64,000 bases of DNA from Paraferrimonas haliotis (GTDB lineage: Bacteria; Pseudomonadota; Gammaproteobacteria; Enterobacterales; Shewanellaceae). The stretch covers positions 124,001-188,000 of the forward strand of contig NZ_NRRB01000006.1 of assembly GCF_002282895.1 (NCBI RefSeq). The letters run 5' to 3'. The translations under genes were made by a program, and so were the position numbers. The notes below the pieces were generated by a model. The model was not told where the DNA came from. It did no database searches and saw only the letters and a list, made by a program, of their open reading frames with translations. Each line of letters starts with the position of its first letter. Within the stretch, counting starts at the first letter, position 1. Positions 28,423 through 38,245 of this stretch are shown in pieces.

Positions 28423-29043
28423 TTAAAAGCGGTAGCTAACGCCAAGGTTTAAGCTCGACACCTCAAGCGTCTCGTCTTCTGTGCCAAGGTCAATGTTAAA
28501 TGCATTGCCTTCCCAAGCTAACCGTAAACCGAAATTCTTGCTCGGTGTTGGGAAAAACTCTACGCCGAGGCCGAAGTGGAAGGTACCGGCACTGCTGTCG
28601 TCAAACACAGATATTGGCTCTTCGTTCAGCTCGAGTACGCCAAGGCCTGCGTATGCAAACGGACGCACACCATTGTCGAAGGTGTAGCCTAGGTTGGCAG
28701 AAGCGTTAATGGCCGTGGGTTTCCATGCGTACCCGCCTGCACCTGGCACCTTATGCTCACCATAGTTCACGTATGAGGCTTCCACTGACACGATGCGGTT
28801 AATCTTGTAGCCAGCAAGCAGTTTAAGCGAATTACCTCCTTCGATACCGTCGGCATCGGAGTCATCTAGGCTGGTTATTTCGCTTTTAATAAACCCAAAA
28901 CTACCGCCAACGTAAAATCCAGCATCCGATGCTGCATTGGTGGAGGCTGCTGGGGTTTCTGACGTTAGTGGAGTTTGCTCTTGCGCGTTTGCGGTAACCG
29001 CGGTGCAAGCCAGCAAAAGTGCGGATATAGGTAAAATCTTCAT
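28423..29043 (-). CDS. Small outer-membrane beta-barrel protein (OmpA-like/porin fold)
   Basis: A 206-residue exported protein predicted to be an 8-stranded outer-membrane barrel. It has the signal peptide MKILPISALLLACTAVTANA, a short Thr/Ala/Ser linker and then alternating strands beginning with GFYVGGSFGFIKSE and ending in the terminal aromatic strand LNLGVSYRF. The start at 29043 is chosen because AAGGA lies upstream and the signal peptide begins there; the frame stays open much further up through two palindromic repeats, which is not real coding. No peptidoglycan-binding domain is present. Function unknown; possibly a membrane-stability or adhesion barrel. Confidence 0.8.
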   Translation of the reverse strand: MKILPISALLLACTAVTANAQEQTPLTSETPAASTNAASDAGFYVGGSFGFIKSEITSLDDSDADGIEGGNSLKLLAGYKINRIVSVEASYVNYGEHKVPGAGGYAWKPTAINASANLGYTFDNGVRPFAYAGLGVLELNEEPISVFDDSSAGTFHFGLGVEFFPTPSKNFGLRLAWEGNAFNIDLGTEDETLEVSSLNLGVSYRF

Positions 29044-29152
29044 GATAGTCCTTAGTGTTCCGTTAATATTTATTAATTCCTTTTTTGCAGTTTCTTCATG
29101 AATCTGCGTAATTATTGTGCATTGCTTAGGTGCCGTATTCAAGCTCAGCCTT

Positions 29153-29209
29153 AAAAAGGGGGCCAGGCCCCTTTTTGGGGTTCCTGTAAAGGGGGCCTGG
29201 CCCCCTTTT
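29153..29209. repeat. Inverted pair of REP-like palindromes
   Basis: A copy with central CCAGG at 29153-29176 faces one with central CCTGG at 29188-29209, 11 bases apart. They lie in the 310-base gap between two divergent genes (29044-29353), which otherwise holds only ribosome binding sites and presumably the promoters of both genes. Confidence 0.85.
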
Positions 29210-29353
29210 GGATGCGCCAAGCGATGTGAGAAAACCACCAAGCAATGTGTGCAGCTCAGGCAAGCTGTGAAGCCGGTGCGCTTATCAAAGCCCACAAGTT
29301 GGTAGGGTTTGGCCTTTGATTAAACGATAAGCACAGGTAAAGAAGTACAGCGT

Positions 29354-30826
29354 ATGTGGAATACCCTTAACCGGTCGATGATGTTCGTCCAAGCCATGTT
29401 TGGCCTCGCCTTTTACGGCGTGATGGTCATTCTTACTCGGTTTTTCCTAGAAAAACTGAACTACAGCGAAGCCGATACCATGATGGTGGTGGGCGCTTTC
29501 TCATCCATTGGACCTTTATTTTCCATAGCCGGTGGCTTTATCGCTGACCGATTCCTCGGCGCTTATCGCTCGCTCACCATTAGTAACGCAAGCTTTGCCG
29601 TAGGCTACGCACTGCTCGTCTTTGGCGCATCGATTGCCAGCGTGCCAATGAGCTTAGGCGGCATCGCGCTGGTTAGCTATGCTCGCGGCTTGATGTCGCC
29701 AAACTTCCCTGGTCTGTTTAAGCGTACCTTTGCTAAAGCCTCGGACTTTGAAAATGCCTTCCCAATCAACTACTCAGTGAACAACGTGGGCGCTTTGTTG
29801 GGGCAATACTTGTACCCAATGTTTGTGCTGTACATTGGCTTTAACGGTGGTTTTGCTCTATCAGCCGCCATGGCAGGCTTGGCGTTCCTAACGCTAATTC
29901 TCAACCAAAAACGCTTTATTTCAGTGAGTTTGGAAATTGATAAAACGCCGGTAAGCGCAGGTAACTGGGTCAAATTCTTAGCCTTGTCAGCCGCTATGAT
30001 AGGTCTGGTATTTTTCATGTTCTCCGACATGGAAATGGGCAAAAACATCGTTTACGTCATCGGTGGAGCCGCCATCTTGTACTTCACCTGGCTCATGATA
30101 AAAGCCGAGAAGTCGGAAGCCTTGCGCATGGGCACCATTTTAATCATGACCTTTTTGACCGTATGCTTCTTCGTGTACTACGGACAAATGATGACCTCGA
30201 TGAACATGGTGGCCATTAACACCTTACAAGGCGATTTATTTGGCGTGATCCCACTAGAGCCAGAAGCGGCCCAGGCCATGAACCCACTATGGTGTGCGGT
30301 GGCCGGTCCTATCATTGCGGTGGTATTCCAAGCGCTTGAAAAACGTGGTGTTAACTTCACCACAGCCACCAAAATTGGTTTCTCATTTATCTTTACCGCC
30401 ATCGCTTTCGGTATCCTTACTTTTGCGGTTCACAACGTGGGTGAAGACGTCATCATTCGTCCTGAAGTGTTCCTAGCGGTTCATTTCTTCCAAGCGTTTG
30501 CAGAAGTGATTGTGGGCAGTTTAGTGGTTGCCTTTATTTTGTCGGTAGCCCCTAAGCGCATCGAAAGCTTTTCAGTGTCACTGTTCTCTGTGGCCATGGC
30601 CGTGAGTGGCATTATTGGCGCGGTTATATCAACCACGATTGCGCTTGAAAAAGGTCAGCAAGTTACCCAGCACATCGTACAAACCGTGTATGGTGACTTC
30701 TTCCAAATGTTGACCACGCTTGCAGTTGTGATGGTAGCCGTCGCCTTTATTTCATCCTTTGTGGTGAAGAAAATGCTAGCGGCTGCGGAAAAGGCACAGC
30801 CCACAACCGACGACATCAAAGCGTAA
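29354..30826 (+). CDS. POT-family-like MFS transporter (second copy)
   Basis: Inner-membrane transporter of about 490 residues with 12-14 membrane segments, distantly POT-like: FIADRFLGAYRSL after TM2 and INYSVNNVGALLGQYLYP around TM5 correspond to the POT loop and the INxG signature. As in the other copy in this window, the TM1 ExxER proton-coupling motif is not visible (equivalent stretch QAMFG). The two copies are clearly different in sequence, so this is not a recent duplication. Substrate unknown. A membrane protein gene of unknown function follows 67 bases later on the same strand. Confidence 0.75.
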   Translation: MWNTLNRSMMFVQAMFGLAFYGVMVILTRFFLEKLNYSEADTMMVVGAFSSIGPLFSIAGGFIADRFLGAYRSLTISNASFAVGYALLVFGASIASVPMSLGGIALVSYARGLMSPNFPGLFKRTFAKASDFENAFPINYSVNNVGALLGQYLYPMFVLYIGFNGGFALSAAMAGLAFLTLILNQKRFISVSLEIDKTPVSAGNWVKFLALSAAMIGLVFFMFSDMEMGKNIVYVIGGAAILYFTWLMIKAEKSEALRMGTILIMTFLTVCFFVYYGQMMTSMNMVAINTLQGDLFGVIPLEPEAAQAMNPLWCAVAGPIIAVVFQALEKRGVNFTTATKIGFSFIFTAIAFGILTFAVHNVGEDVIIRPEVFLAVHFFQAFAEVIVGSLVVAFILSVAPKRIESFSVSLFSVAMAVSGIIGAVISTTIALEKGQQVTQHIVQTVYGDFFQMLTTLAVVMVAVAFISSFVVKKMLAAAEKAQPTTDDIKA

Positions 30827-30893
30827 ATTAGCTGAGGGTAACTCAAAAATCCGGTAATCTAGCCATTAGCAATGGAGCAAGGAAACCACACTG

Positions 30894-31736
30894 ATGGCTA
30901 GAGAGCGGATAATCACCCAAGTGCTACTCACCTTAGCACTCATCGCAACCATAGCGGTTGCCCAGTTGCGCAGTTTCGACAGCGCCGCCAAAGACTACAC
31001 CGATGAAGCTCTGGTTAACGCCGGAGCCACCTATGCCGCAGCTCGCATACTGAATGCCGGAATCTCGTCACTGCAAAGCGTCGAGCTGTCGGTTGGCGTG
31101 GCGTCGTTTTCTCCCGGCGAAATGCTGGACCCACTTAATGATCTCATCGAACGTTTCTCTTGGATAACCATGATGGCGCTGGCGTCACTTGGGATCCAAA
31201 AACTCGGCTTAGTCATCATCAGCTCTAATTTATTTAATGTGCTGTTGTTTGCCGCAGCGGGCTTTTGCTTAACAAGCCTGTGGTGGGCCAAAGCCGCACG
31301 CTATCGACGTCAAGCCATAGGCACCTTTGCCTTACTCACGATTTTCCGTTTTTCCCTTGCAGCGATGGCCTTGCTCAACTCCTCGGTGGAGCATTACTTT
31401 TTGACCGACATTAAACAGCAAGCCAGCATTGGCATCGAGCAGGCTGCGTCGACCCAAAAATCCAGCACGCAACTGCAATCCAATAACGCGGTAACTAACA
31501 ACAACGCCAGCGTGTTAGAATCGGTGCAAAGTGCTTGGCAAGCGGCCAAGTCATCGGTGAATGGCCCTAATCAAAAAATTCAGCAAGCGGTTGATAACAT
31601 TGACCAAGCCATGAACAGCATCTTAGATATGATCACCTTGTTTATTTTGCAAACCATTTTGCTGCCCTTGCTGTTTTTGTATGGGCTTAAGCGATTGGCG
31701 GAAGGGGTGATTGGCTGGGTGATAAAAGAAAGCTGA
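30894..31736 (+). CDS. Membrane protein of unknown function
   Basis: A 280-residue protein; family not recognised. Visible: an N-terminal membrane segment (ITQVLLTLALIATIAVAQL), two or three segments in the middle (about 95-160), a polar Gln/Asn/Ser-rich segment (about 180-240) that looks like a long periplasmic or cytoplasmic helix, and a final segment (LFILQTILLPLLFLYGL). An AAGGA ribosome binding site precedes the ATG. It may be co-transcribed with the POT-like transporter upstream. Confidence 0.7.
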   Translation: MARERIITQVLLTLALIATIAVAQLRSFDSAAKDYTDEALVNAGATYAAARILNAGISSLQSVELSVGVASFSPGEMLDPLNDLIERFSWITMMALASLGIQKLGLVIISSNLFNVLLFAAAGFCLTSLWWAKAARYRRQAIGTFALLTIFRFSLAAMALLNSSVEHYFLTDIKQQASIGIEQAASTQKSSTQLQSNNAVTNNNASVLESVQSAWQAAKSSVNGPNQKIQQAVDNIDQAMNSILDMITLFILQTILLPLLFLYGLKRLAEGVIGWVIKES

Positions 31737-31792
31737 TGATCGCAGCAACGCGGTTCATCAGCTTTGTTGGTTATAGCAATTAACTTATGCAG

Positions 31793-31831
31793 CGAGCTCA
31801 GCCAACGAGCTCAATCCACGAGCTCAGCTCA
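31793..31831. repeat. 13-base tandem repeat at the 3' end of the lipoprotein gene
   Basis: Three 13-base units beginning CGAGCTCA (31793, 31806, 31819) and a diverged fourth (starting 31832) that runs into the stop codon of the minus-strand gene. The core GAGCTC is itself palindromic. Confidence 0.7.
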
Positions 31832-33901
31832 CTAGTTCACGCGATTAAAGAACAGCTGCTCAGTGGCGCCATCTTCAGTCACTTCTAAGGTTAAGCGCGT
31901 TGCGGTGACCTCTTGTACCGTAATTAGGGCATCGCTTTCTGGATTCAAGCCAATGTCGCCATTGAGATCGTTAACAGCAGAAACCAGAAGCTCTGAGGTT
32001 TCTGAGTCGACTGAGTATTGACCAAACTCCATACCCGCGCCACCTTCGCCTTCTGGGTTTACTTCGTAGTGGACGTAGTTGCCATCATCAAAGAAAGTGA
32101 AAGCCAGTACAAAGCTCTCGACGCTATTGAGGTTTTCACCTGAGTCATACACCCATGTACCCACTAATGAATCACTGCCTGCAAGTTTCATAAATACGAC
32201 AGAATCGCTTTCAGCTTGCTCATCGGCGCATTGCTCAAATGCGGTAACGCTTAGGCTTAACTCATTGTTAGCGGTACTTTCCACAACAACAACGTCACCA
32301 CCGGATTGCTCGCCACAAACGCCAGCATCGCTTAAACCGGCACTGTCGTTGTCGTCGTAGAAATCACTGGTTTGATACAGTTCATTAGCACCGCTTAGGG
32401 CAAACAGTCCCCACTCCATGCCTTGGTGACCTTGCGGATCAAAATCGGCTTGCAGATACACCTCATCGTCAACAAAAGTGATGATAGATATCGAGTCGCT
32501 GCCGTCTTTTTGATACCAAGTACCTTGTAGCTCGATTGGCTCTGGCTCAGGAGCTGGCGCTTCAGTTGCGGTGCGAGTCCAATATTCGCTGTAGCTGTAG
32601 GCATTTTGCAGTGGGTCGAAACCGCTACCAAAAATAATGAAAGTATCGGCGTCAACCGTTTGCACAAATCGGCTGCTATCATCGCCAAGATGCTGATTAA
32701 GATCAGCAAGACTCAGCATCATCGGCTCCTCAAACATTAGCGCGTCATTGGCCATGTCATTCATCACCGATTGGCAGCTAATAGCTTGATTATCGTCGAT
32801 CGCCAACATGAATTTATCCTGATAATCGACGTCAGCTTGGTAGCCACTGTTTTCGTCGTAGCGAACGCCCACAGTGGCGGTGTCTACCATCATCTCAGGA
32901 CAAACGCTCAGCATGCGAGATACTTGCCATTGGCCGCTAATATCGATGGCCGGAACCAGTAACTGCGCCACCTCAGAAAAGTCATCCTCGTCACTAGCGC
33001 CAGAAGCTTCTAATGCAATTTCAACGGCATCGGAGTCGTCGCTAAATTCTATCGGGGTAATCAACCAATTGCTGGCGCTATCATCACTACCAAAATCTAA
33101 GCTCAAGCGACCGCTTTCATCGACTTGCCAGCTAACCATCATGGTTTGGTCTAGGGCATAGTTATTCGATTCGGTAGGCGCGTATTGTGCCTCACCACTG
33201 CCATCACTTGATAACAAGATGCTGGCAATAGGGTGTTCAAACCCCCAAACAGCAAAGCGCTTGTCGTTGATAAAGTCAGCCTCAAAGGCAACATCGGACA
33301 GTTCGTTTTGCTGTAGCGTTTGGTTGAAGTGAGCCAAAGCATCTCCGCCAGAAACCAGCTCTACAGTGGCCTCATCTTGGCCACCGCTGCTAATTAGCGC
33401 AATAACCTCGGCTGAGTTTTCAAAATCTTCAACGGACTGGGTAAAGTCGATGGCGCTGGTGGCGGACTCTTTAGCGGTATCCGTGATGGTAATGCCGTTG
33501 CTTGGGTCGCCGTCTTGATCTAAGGTTTGCAACAAACGAATGGCGTTGAGTACCGCAGGGTCTAGCGCCGACTCAGCAGCGAAAATCTCTAAAGGGGTGA
33601 GAATGGCAGCGGGGGTTACCGACGGAAAACTAACCGCGCCAATGGTAAAGACGATGCTATCTCCCACTTCATATTCGAACGTGCCATCGTCATCGGTAAC
33701 GCCGCTAATGGTTTCGCCGCCTTCGGTGGTGCGGGTATAGCCGATATTAATGACTGCACTATCAAGCAATACGCCGCTTTCTAACGGCTCTTCCGTTGGT
33801 GGCGGTGTTACAGGCGGTGTGACTTGGGGGTCGTCTGATGAATCGGAACCACAAGCATAGATGAGCGGGATCAGCGCAAGGCTGAGCAGGGACTTTTTCA
33901 T
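31832..33901 (-). CDS. Large surface lipoprotein of unknown function
   Basis: A 689-residue acidic lipoprotein. The signal peptide ends in a lipobox (LIYACGSDSSDD), followed by a Pro/Thr linker. Residues about 42-110 form a domain often seen in marine bacterial lipoproteins (GVLLDSAVINIGYTRTT..GETISGVTDDDGTFEYEVGD...LTPLEIF). After that come three strand-rich repeats of similar pattern (ELQGTWYQKDGSDSISIITF near 440 and LVGTWVYDSGENLNSVESFVLAFTF near 570), which look like repeated lipocalin-like or calycin-like modules. The ribosome binding site is AAGGAT. Likely anchored in the outer membrane; role unknown. Confidence 0.75.
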   Translation of the reverse strand: MKKSLLSLALIPLIYACGSDSSDDPQVTPPVTPPPTEEPLESGVLLDSAVINIGYTRTTEGGETISGVTDDDGTFEYEVGDSIVFTIGAVSFPSVTPAAILTPLEIFAAESALDPAVLNAIRLLQTLDQDGDPSNGITITDTAKESATSAIDFTQSVEDFENSAEVIALISSGGQDEATVELVSGGDALAHFNQTLQQNELSDVAFEADFINDKRFAVWGFEHPIASILLSSDGSGEAQYAPTESNNYALDQTMMVSWQVDESGRLSLDFGSDDSASNWLITPIEFSDDSDAVEIALEASGASDEDDFSEVAQLLVPAIDISGQWQVSRMLSVCPEMMVDTATVGVRYDENSGYQADVDYQDKFMLAIDDNQAISCQSVMNDMANDALMFEEPMMLSLADLNQHLGDDSSRFVQTVDADTFIIFGSGFDPLQNAYSYSEYWTRTATEAPAPEPEPIELQGTWYQKDGSDSISIITFVDDEVYLQADFDPQGHQGMEWGLFALSGANELYQTSDFYDDNDSAGLSDAGVCGEQSGGDVVVVESTANNELSLSVTAFEQCADEQAESDSVVFMKLAGSDSLVGTWVYDSGENLNSVESFVLAFTFFDDGNYVHYEVNPEGEGGAGMEFGQYSVDSETSELLVSAVNDLNGDIGLNPESDALITVQEVTATRLTLEVTEDGATEQLFFNRVN

Positions 33902-34041
33902 GAACGCATCCTTGTAAAATGTGAAGGTATAACTTGTTATTGTTTTGTTGCAAAACAGATTACAAGAGATGCGCGTATTAGATCAATTACTAATTTAGAG
34001 GTATCTGAAATAACTTTGGGTTAGGACTATAGACCCCAGCG

Positions 34042-35502
34042 CTAGCCAAGCTCCTCGATCGCTCCATTCTCGTCACGAACAACGGTGCCGAATAGGTCAT
34101 AGTCGTTGGCGAACTCGATGCTGGCCCACACCATTTGCCCCACTTCCAAGTCAAACTCACCGCCTAGGATCACCTTGCCATCCACCTCGGGGGCATCGGC
34201 GTAACCACGGGCAACCGCGCCTTCGTCGTTAATTTCGTCGACAATCACTCGCATTTCCGTACCAACGCGAGCTTGCAGGCGTTCGCTGCTGATGCGAGCA
34301 GCGACTTCCATAAAGCGCTGATAGCGATCTTCCATAACGTCGTCGGGGGTGAGTTCGGCTAAGTCATTGGCCACAGCGCCGTCGACAGGGCTATATTTAA
34401 AGGCGCCAATGCGATCGATTTGCGCTTCTTCGAGCCAGTCGAGTAACAGCTGGAAGTCTTCTTCGGTTTCACCAGGAAAACCAACAATAAAGGTAGAACG
34501 AATCACCAAATCAGGGCACATCTCGCGCCACTTCTTGATTTGCTCTAAGGTGCGCTCGGCCTTGCCCGGACGCTTCATTGCTTTTAGCACTTTAGGGCTG
34601 GCGTGCTGAAACGGAATATCCAAGTAGGGCAAGATTTTGCCTTGCGCCATTAATGGAATAATTTCATCCACGTGCGGGTAGGGGTATACGTAGTGCAAGC
34701 GAACCCAAGCGCCCAGTTTCGCCAGCTCATGGCAAAGCTCGGTCATGCGGGTTTTTACCGGCATGCCATTCCAAAAGCCGGTGCGGTGCTTGGTATCCAC
34801 GCCATAAGCTGAGGTGTCTTGGCTAATAACCAATAGCTCTTTAACGCCGGCATTTACTAAGCGTTTGGCCTCATCCAGCACATCGCCAATAGGGCGGCTG
34901 TCTAAATCACCGCGCAGGGCAGGGATAATGCAAAAAGTGCAGCGGTTATTGCAGCCTTCAGAAATCTTAAGATAGGCATAATGACGCGGAGTCAACTTTA
35001 CACCGTGATCCGGAATCAAAGACTCAAGCGGGTTGTGTTGTGGTTTAGGCAGCAACTCATGAACCTGCTCAAGCACCATTTCATAGGCGTGAGGACCGGT
35101 AATGCCCAGCACGCTTGGATGCACTTCGCGAATTTCATCTTCTTTGGCGCCCAAACAACCGGTCACCAGCACCTTGCCGTTTTCCGCCAAGGCTTCGCCA
35201 ATGGTATCCAGTGATTCCTGCACCGCTGAGTCAATAAAACCGCAGGTGTTCACAATCACCAAGTCAGCACCCTCAAAGGTATTAACCACATCGTAGCCTT
35301 CAATGCGAAGCTGGGTAAGTATGCGCTCACTATCAACAAGGTTCTTTGGGCAGCCTAGCGACACAAAACCAATGCGATTACCCTTAGGCTTATCAGTCAA
35401 TTGGGTCGATGCATCCGCCACCAATTGAGCTTGCTCATCAATGGCTTTTTGCGGCGCATTCATGGTGGTTGTTTGCTTGGGATCAAAGTGATTTACGGTC
35501 AT
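34042..35502 (-). CDS. rimO: Ribosomal protein S12 methylthiotransferase RimO
   Basis: Radical-SAM enzyme that adds a methylthio group to an Asp of ribosomal protein S12. In order: the UPF0004 domain ([18 protein letters not shown]...[18 protein letters not shown]), the radical-SAM cluster Cys184-X3-Cys188-X2-Cys191 in [11 protein letters not shown], the FPGETEEDF segment and a C-terminal TRAM domain ([22 protein letters not shown]). The 486 residues include an N-terminal extension of about 40 compared with E. coli; the next internal ATG would remove part of it. Confidence 0.96.
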   Translation of the reverse strand: MTVNHFDPKQTTTMNAPQKAIDEQAQLVADASTQLTDKPKGNRIGFVSLGCPKNLVDSERILTQLRIEGYDVVNTFEGADLVIVNTCGFIDSAVQESLDTIGEALAENGKVLVTGCLGAKEDEIREVHPSVLGITGPHAYEMVLEQVHELLPKPQHNPLESLIPDHGVKLTPRHYAYLKISEGCNNRCTFCIIPALRGDLDSRPIGDVLDEAKRLVNAGVKELLVISQDTSAYGVDTKHRTGFWNGMPVKTRMTELCHELAKLGAWVRLHYVYPYPHVDEIIPLMAQGKILPYLDIPFQHASPKVLKAMKRPGKAERTLEQIKKWREMCPDLVIRSTFIVGFPGETEEDFQLLLDWLEEAQIDRIGAFKYSPVDGAVANDLAELTPDDVMEDRYQRFMEVAARISSERLQARVGTEMRVIVDEINDEGAVARGYADAPEVDGKVILGGEFDLEVGQMVWASIEFANDYDLFGTVVRDENGAIEELG

Positions 35503-35713
35503 AGTGCACCTAGATATCTGGAGCTGGGTGGTAACGGGTTTGTGGGCGCGAAGTATACAGGAAAATAGCTAGATTGTCTGGTGAATAGAATATCTTTAAA
35601 CAAAACTGCAGCTCCATGTCTATTAAAGGTGTGCATTGATTGCAACCAGACTTTTCTCGGTTCGTGTTCGGAACACATTAACATTTTCGTTGTCACTCTG
35701 AAGCCTAGTTAGA

Positions 35714-36829
35714 CTATTCACCTGTCCACTTTGCTTCCAAAGCTTCGGGTAATTTAAAGTCTGAAAATTGTTTTTTCGCGGCTTGATAGTGAAACTCTGC
35801 CATGCTGTTTTCGCCTCTATCCAAATATGTACTAATGAGATGAAGTGAGTACTTTGGATGCTTAAAATGTTCTCCAATTTTTTCCATTAATCGCAGTTCT
35901 CGTGCTTTATCTTCCTCTGTGTTCGCTAACTTGTATGCATAGATGCCATAAAGAGCTAAATACATCTTATTATACCGCTCCGGATTTTTAACCATCGCTA
36001 GGTCGATATACGAAACCCCCATATAGCGTGCTTTTGATATCAACTCCATTGTGGCTTCATCTTTAAATAGAGCACGCTCAGCTGGCGTCACTCCTATTTG
36101 GATTAGTAGCGCTTCTGCAGCTTTAGCTACTGACATTGGGTTCTGTGCTGTAATCAAGTTTCCATCACGTGTAACAAATGGAAGCATTGGACTATTAGCG
36201 ACAAAATGTGCACCACGCTTTTCCAATTCTGTTTGAATAATTATCGGGTACTTTTCTACGTTTTCTTTCTTGAATGCGTAGTCTTCAACAGAGGTAAAAC
36301 TGTTTACGCGTTTACCAGCTACATAAAAACTTCCATCACCTAGCTTTATGTCTAACAGTGCAGCCGGTCCATGACACACAGCCGCAATTGGCCTGTCGGC
36401 TTGTGCAAATGACGTCAACCACCTTTGAGTATGCTTTTCAAATGGCAAATCAAAGACAGCGCCATCTCCACCTACGACAAATACCGCATCATAGGTGTTT
36501 TGGCTCGCTTGTACTGAAGACAATGTATTTGCAAGTTGCTTCATCCCTTTTGTCTGCTGCTTAAACAGTTTGATGTATGCCAAATCATCTTTGTTGTTTT
36601 TAACTAAAACAGCGCCGCCTTGAGGACTGACTATATCTATCTCTACTCCATTTTTATGAAAAACTAGATAACTCTGAACGAGCTCTTCTAAATCGTAAGA
36701 CAGCGCAGGATCAATTTTTCCATGACCTGAAATAAGCATCGCAACTTTTTTGGTTTCTGTATTTGATGCATGTGTAGCACCTGAGGCCGTTAACACACAG
36801 AAGAATAAAAGGCTTAGTAATCTTTTCAT
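35714..36829 (-). CDS. Exported DJ-1/PfpI (type 1 glutamine amidotransferase-like) protein
   Basis: About 370 residues. The ATG at 36829 begins a signal peptide (MKRLLSLLFFCVLTASGATHA) and is preceded by AGGAGA. Residues about 30-240 form a DJ-1/PfpI domain with the nucleophile elbow IAAVCHGPAALL (Cys152, His153), like Hsp31/YhbO-type glyoxalases or chaperones. The C-terminal 120 residues are helical, with TPR-like spacing (LALYGIYAYKLANTEEDKARELRLMEKIG...LHLISTYLDRGENSMAEFHYQAAKKQF). An exported DJ-1 protein fused to a helical tail is unusual. It is the last gene of the AT-rich minus-strand cluster and lies 88 bases after the histidine kinase gene. Confidence 0.8.
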   Translation of the reverse strand: MKRLLSLLFFCVLTASGATHASNTETKKVAMLISGHGKIDPALSYDLEELVQSYLVFHKNGVEIDIVSPQGGAVLVKNNKDDLAYIKLFKQQTKGMKQLANTLSSVQASQNTYDAVFVVGGDGAVFDLPFEKHTQRWLTSFAQADRPIAAVCHGPAALLDIKLGDGSFYVAGKRVNSFTSVEDYAFKKENVEKYPIIIQTELEKRGAHFVANSPMLPFVTRDGNLITAQNPMSVAKAAEALLIQIGVTPAERALFKDEATMELISKARYMGVSYIDLAMVKNPERYNKMYLALYGIYAYKLANTEEDKARELRLMEKIGEHFKHPKYSLHLISTYLDRGENSMAEFHYQAAKKQFSDFKLPEALEAKWTGE

Positions 36830-36917
36830 AATATGTCTCCTAAAATTGGGCACCTTGTTTGCTAGGCATGAGACATATTTTATTGATGAGACTGTCGTGT
36901 TTTTGTGAAGAGATGAA

Positions 36918-38225
36918 TTATTTATTGATGAATACAACTTCTACTGAAAATAACCCTTGTTTGTGGTTTGTATTGACCAAGAATTGCCATTGGCATGTAT
37001 CACAAATTCGTTCAATTAAACTTAGCCCTTGGCCAATGCCTTGGCTACCTAAACCTCTAACCCCACTAGCTTCAAAGTTCTCAGGAAGAGGTCGTTTAAA
37101 CTCATTGGTGAATCGCAAACTGCTTTCATTGAGTATGATTTCTACATGCGGTCCACTCGCATGAGTAACTACATTCGACAGTAGATTGTTGACTAAAATC
37201 TCTAGCAGATTTCTGTTTGCCGATATCGTGACATCCTTACTCGGCATATTGATATTTAAGTCGAGCAGTTGACCATTAGCCGTGTGGTTGAGTCCAAAAT
37301 GGTTTAATACACAGTTTTCTAAAAGCCGGTTTAAAGACAAACATTCAGTGAACGATGATTCGTTTCTAGCTAATGCAAGCAATACATGAGTCGTCTGTGA
37401 TAGCGCTTCGGTGGCATTTTTCATCTGCTTCACAGACTGCGTATTAAGTGATATTGACAAGTTTTCTTGTCGCTCTATGGTTTCATTAGTAAGTTGTGTT
37501 TGGCTCAGTACATTTTGCAACACACTGATTGGCGTTCTAATCTCGTGACTAATGTCTTTAGTAAAGTGAACTTCTCTAGAAAGCGCATCATTTAACTCGG
37601 TTAAGCTTTTGGTAATAGCCTGAGCCAAAGTGGATACTTCATTATTAGGCATGTGTTTCGCGAGTTCTTTTAGTGCGGTTAAATCGCCTGAGTCCACTTT
37701 TCGCACAGCATCGGCTAGATGTTCAATTGGCATGGAAATATTTCGCCCCATTTTCCAAGCAAGTAAGGCGATAATTGAACACGTAAACAAACTAAAAAGA
37801 CCTAACCAAGTAACAACTGTGGTGAGGTAATCACGGCTAACTTCAAAACCAGCGACATCAGCTAAGAGAACGTATTCTTCATTGCCGAGATAGAATTTAG
37901 CTAAGTGAAAGGTCTTGCCGTTAGATAAATTGAATTCAACACGATTTGGCTCTTTTTGATGGGTTTCTTTGATTTCAGATGGTACCTCGTTCCATCCCTT
38001 GTGTAGGTTATACATTCGACCTTGTGGTGCACCTATTTTTCCACTATCGCGATACTCTTGTTCGATTAAACTGACTTGCTGAGCTACTAAGCGGTTGAAG
38101 ATATTGTCCTCTATAAGCCATGAATACCCCAAAACAAACAGGCTATAAAGCAGAGCTAACGTTAGTGTTAATCCAAAGACCAGTTTAGTGATAGATGAAG
38201 ATATGTGAGTTTGGGGGCTGTGCAT
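36918..38225 (-). CDS. Sensor histidine kinase
   Basis: Inner-membrane sensor of 435 residues. Two membrane segments (about 13-35 and 137-158) enclose a periplasmic sensor of about 100 residues with no recognised fold. A HAMP domain, the H-box FTKDISHEIRTPI (His227), an N-box LLEILVNNLLSNVVTHA and a G-box region GSQGIGQGLSLIERIC follow. It is encoded 20 bases after its response regulator in the same operon. The signal is unknown, but neighbouring exported proteins suggest envelope sensing. Confidence 0.9.
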   Translation of the reverse strand: MHSPQTHISSSITKLVFGLTLTLALLYSLFVLGYSWLIEDNIFNRLVAQQVSLIEQEYRDSGKIGAPQGRMYNLHKGWNEVPSEIKETHQKEPNRVEFNLSNGKTFHLAKFYLGNEEYVLLADVAGFEVSRDYLTTVVTWLGLFSLFTCSIIALLAWKMGRNISMPIEHLADAVRKVDSGDLTALKELAKHMPNNEVSTLAQAITKSLTELNDALSREVHFTKDISHEIRTPISVLQNVLSQTQLTNETIERQENLSISLNTQSVKQMKNATEALSQTTHVLLALARNESSFTECLSLNRLLENCVLNHFGLNHTANGQLLDLNINMPSKDVTISANRNLLEILVNNLLSNVVTHASGPHVEIILNESSLRFTNEFKRPLPENFEASGVRGLGSQGIGQGLSLIERICDTCQWQFLVNTNHKQGLFSVEVVFINK

Positions 38226-38245
38226 ATAGTCTGAATAATACCTCT

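Noticed and set aside
22460-29209. Clustered short repeats as a possible CRISPR array
   Set aside because: The repeats are palindromes with irregular, non-unique spacing and no cas genes; REP-like elements explain them better.
29044-29295. N-terminal extension of the beta-barrel protein through the palindromes
   Set aside because: The frame is open by chance across the repeats; the signal peptide and AAGGA site place the start at 29043.
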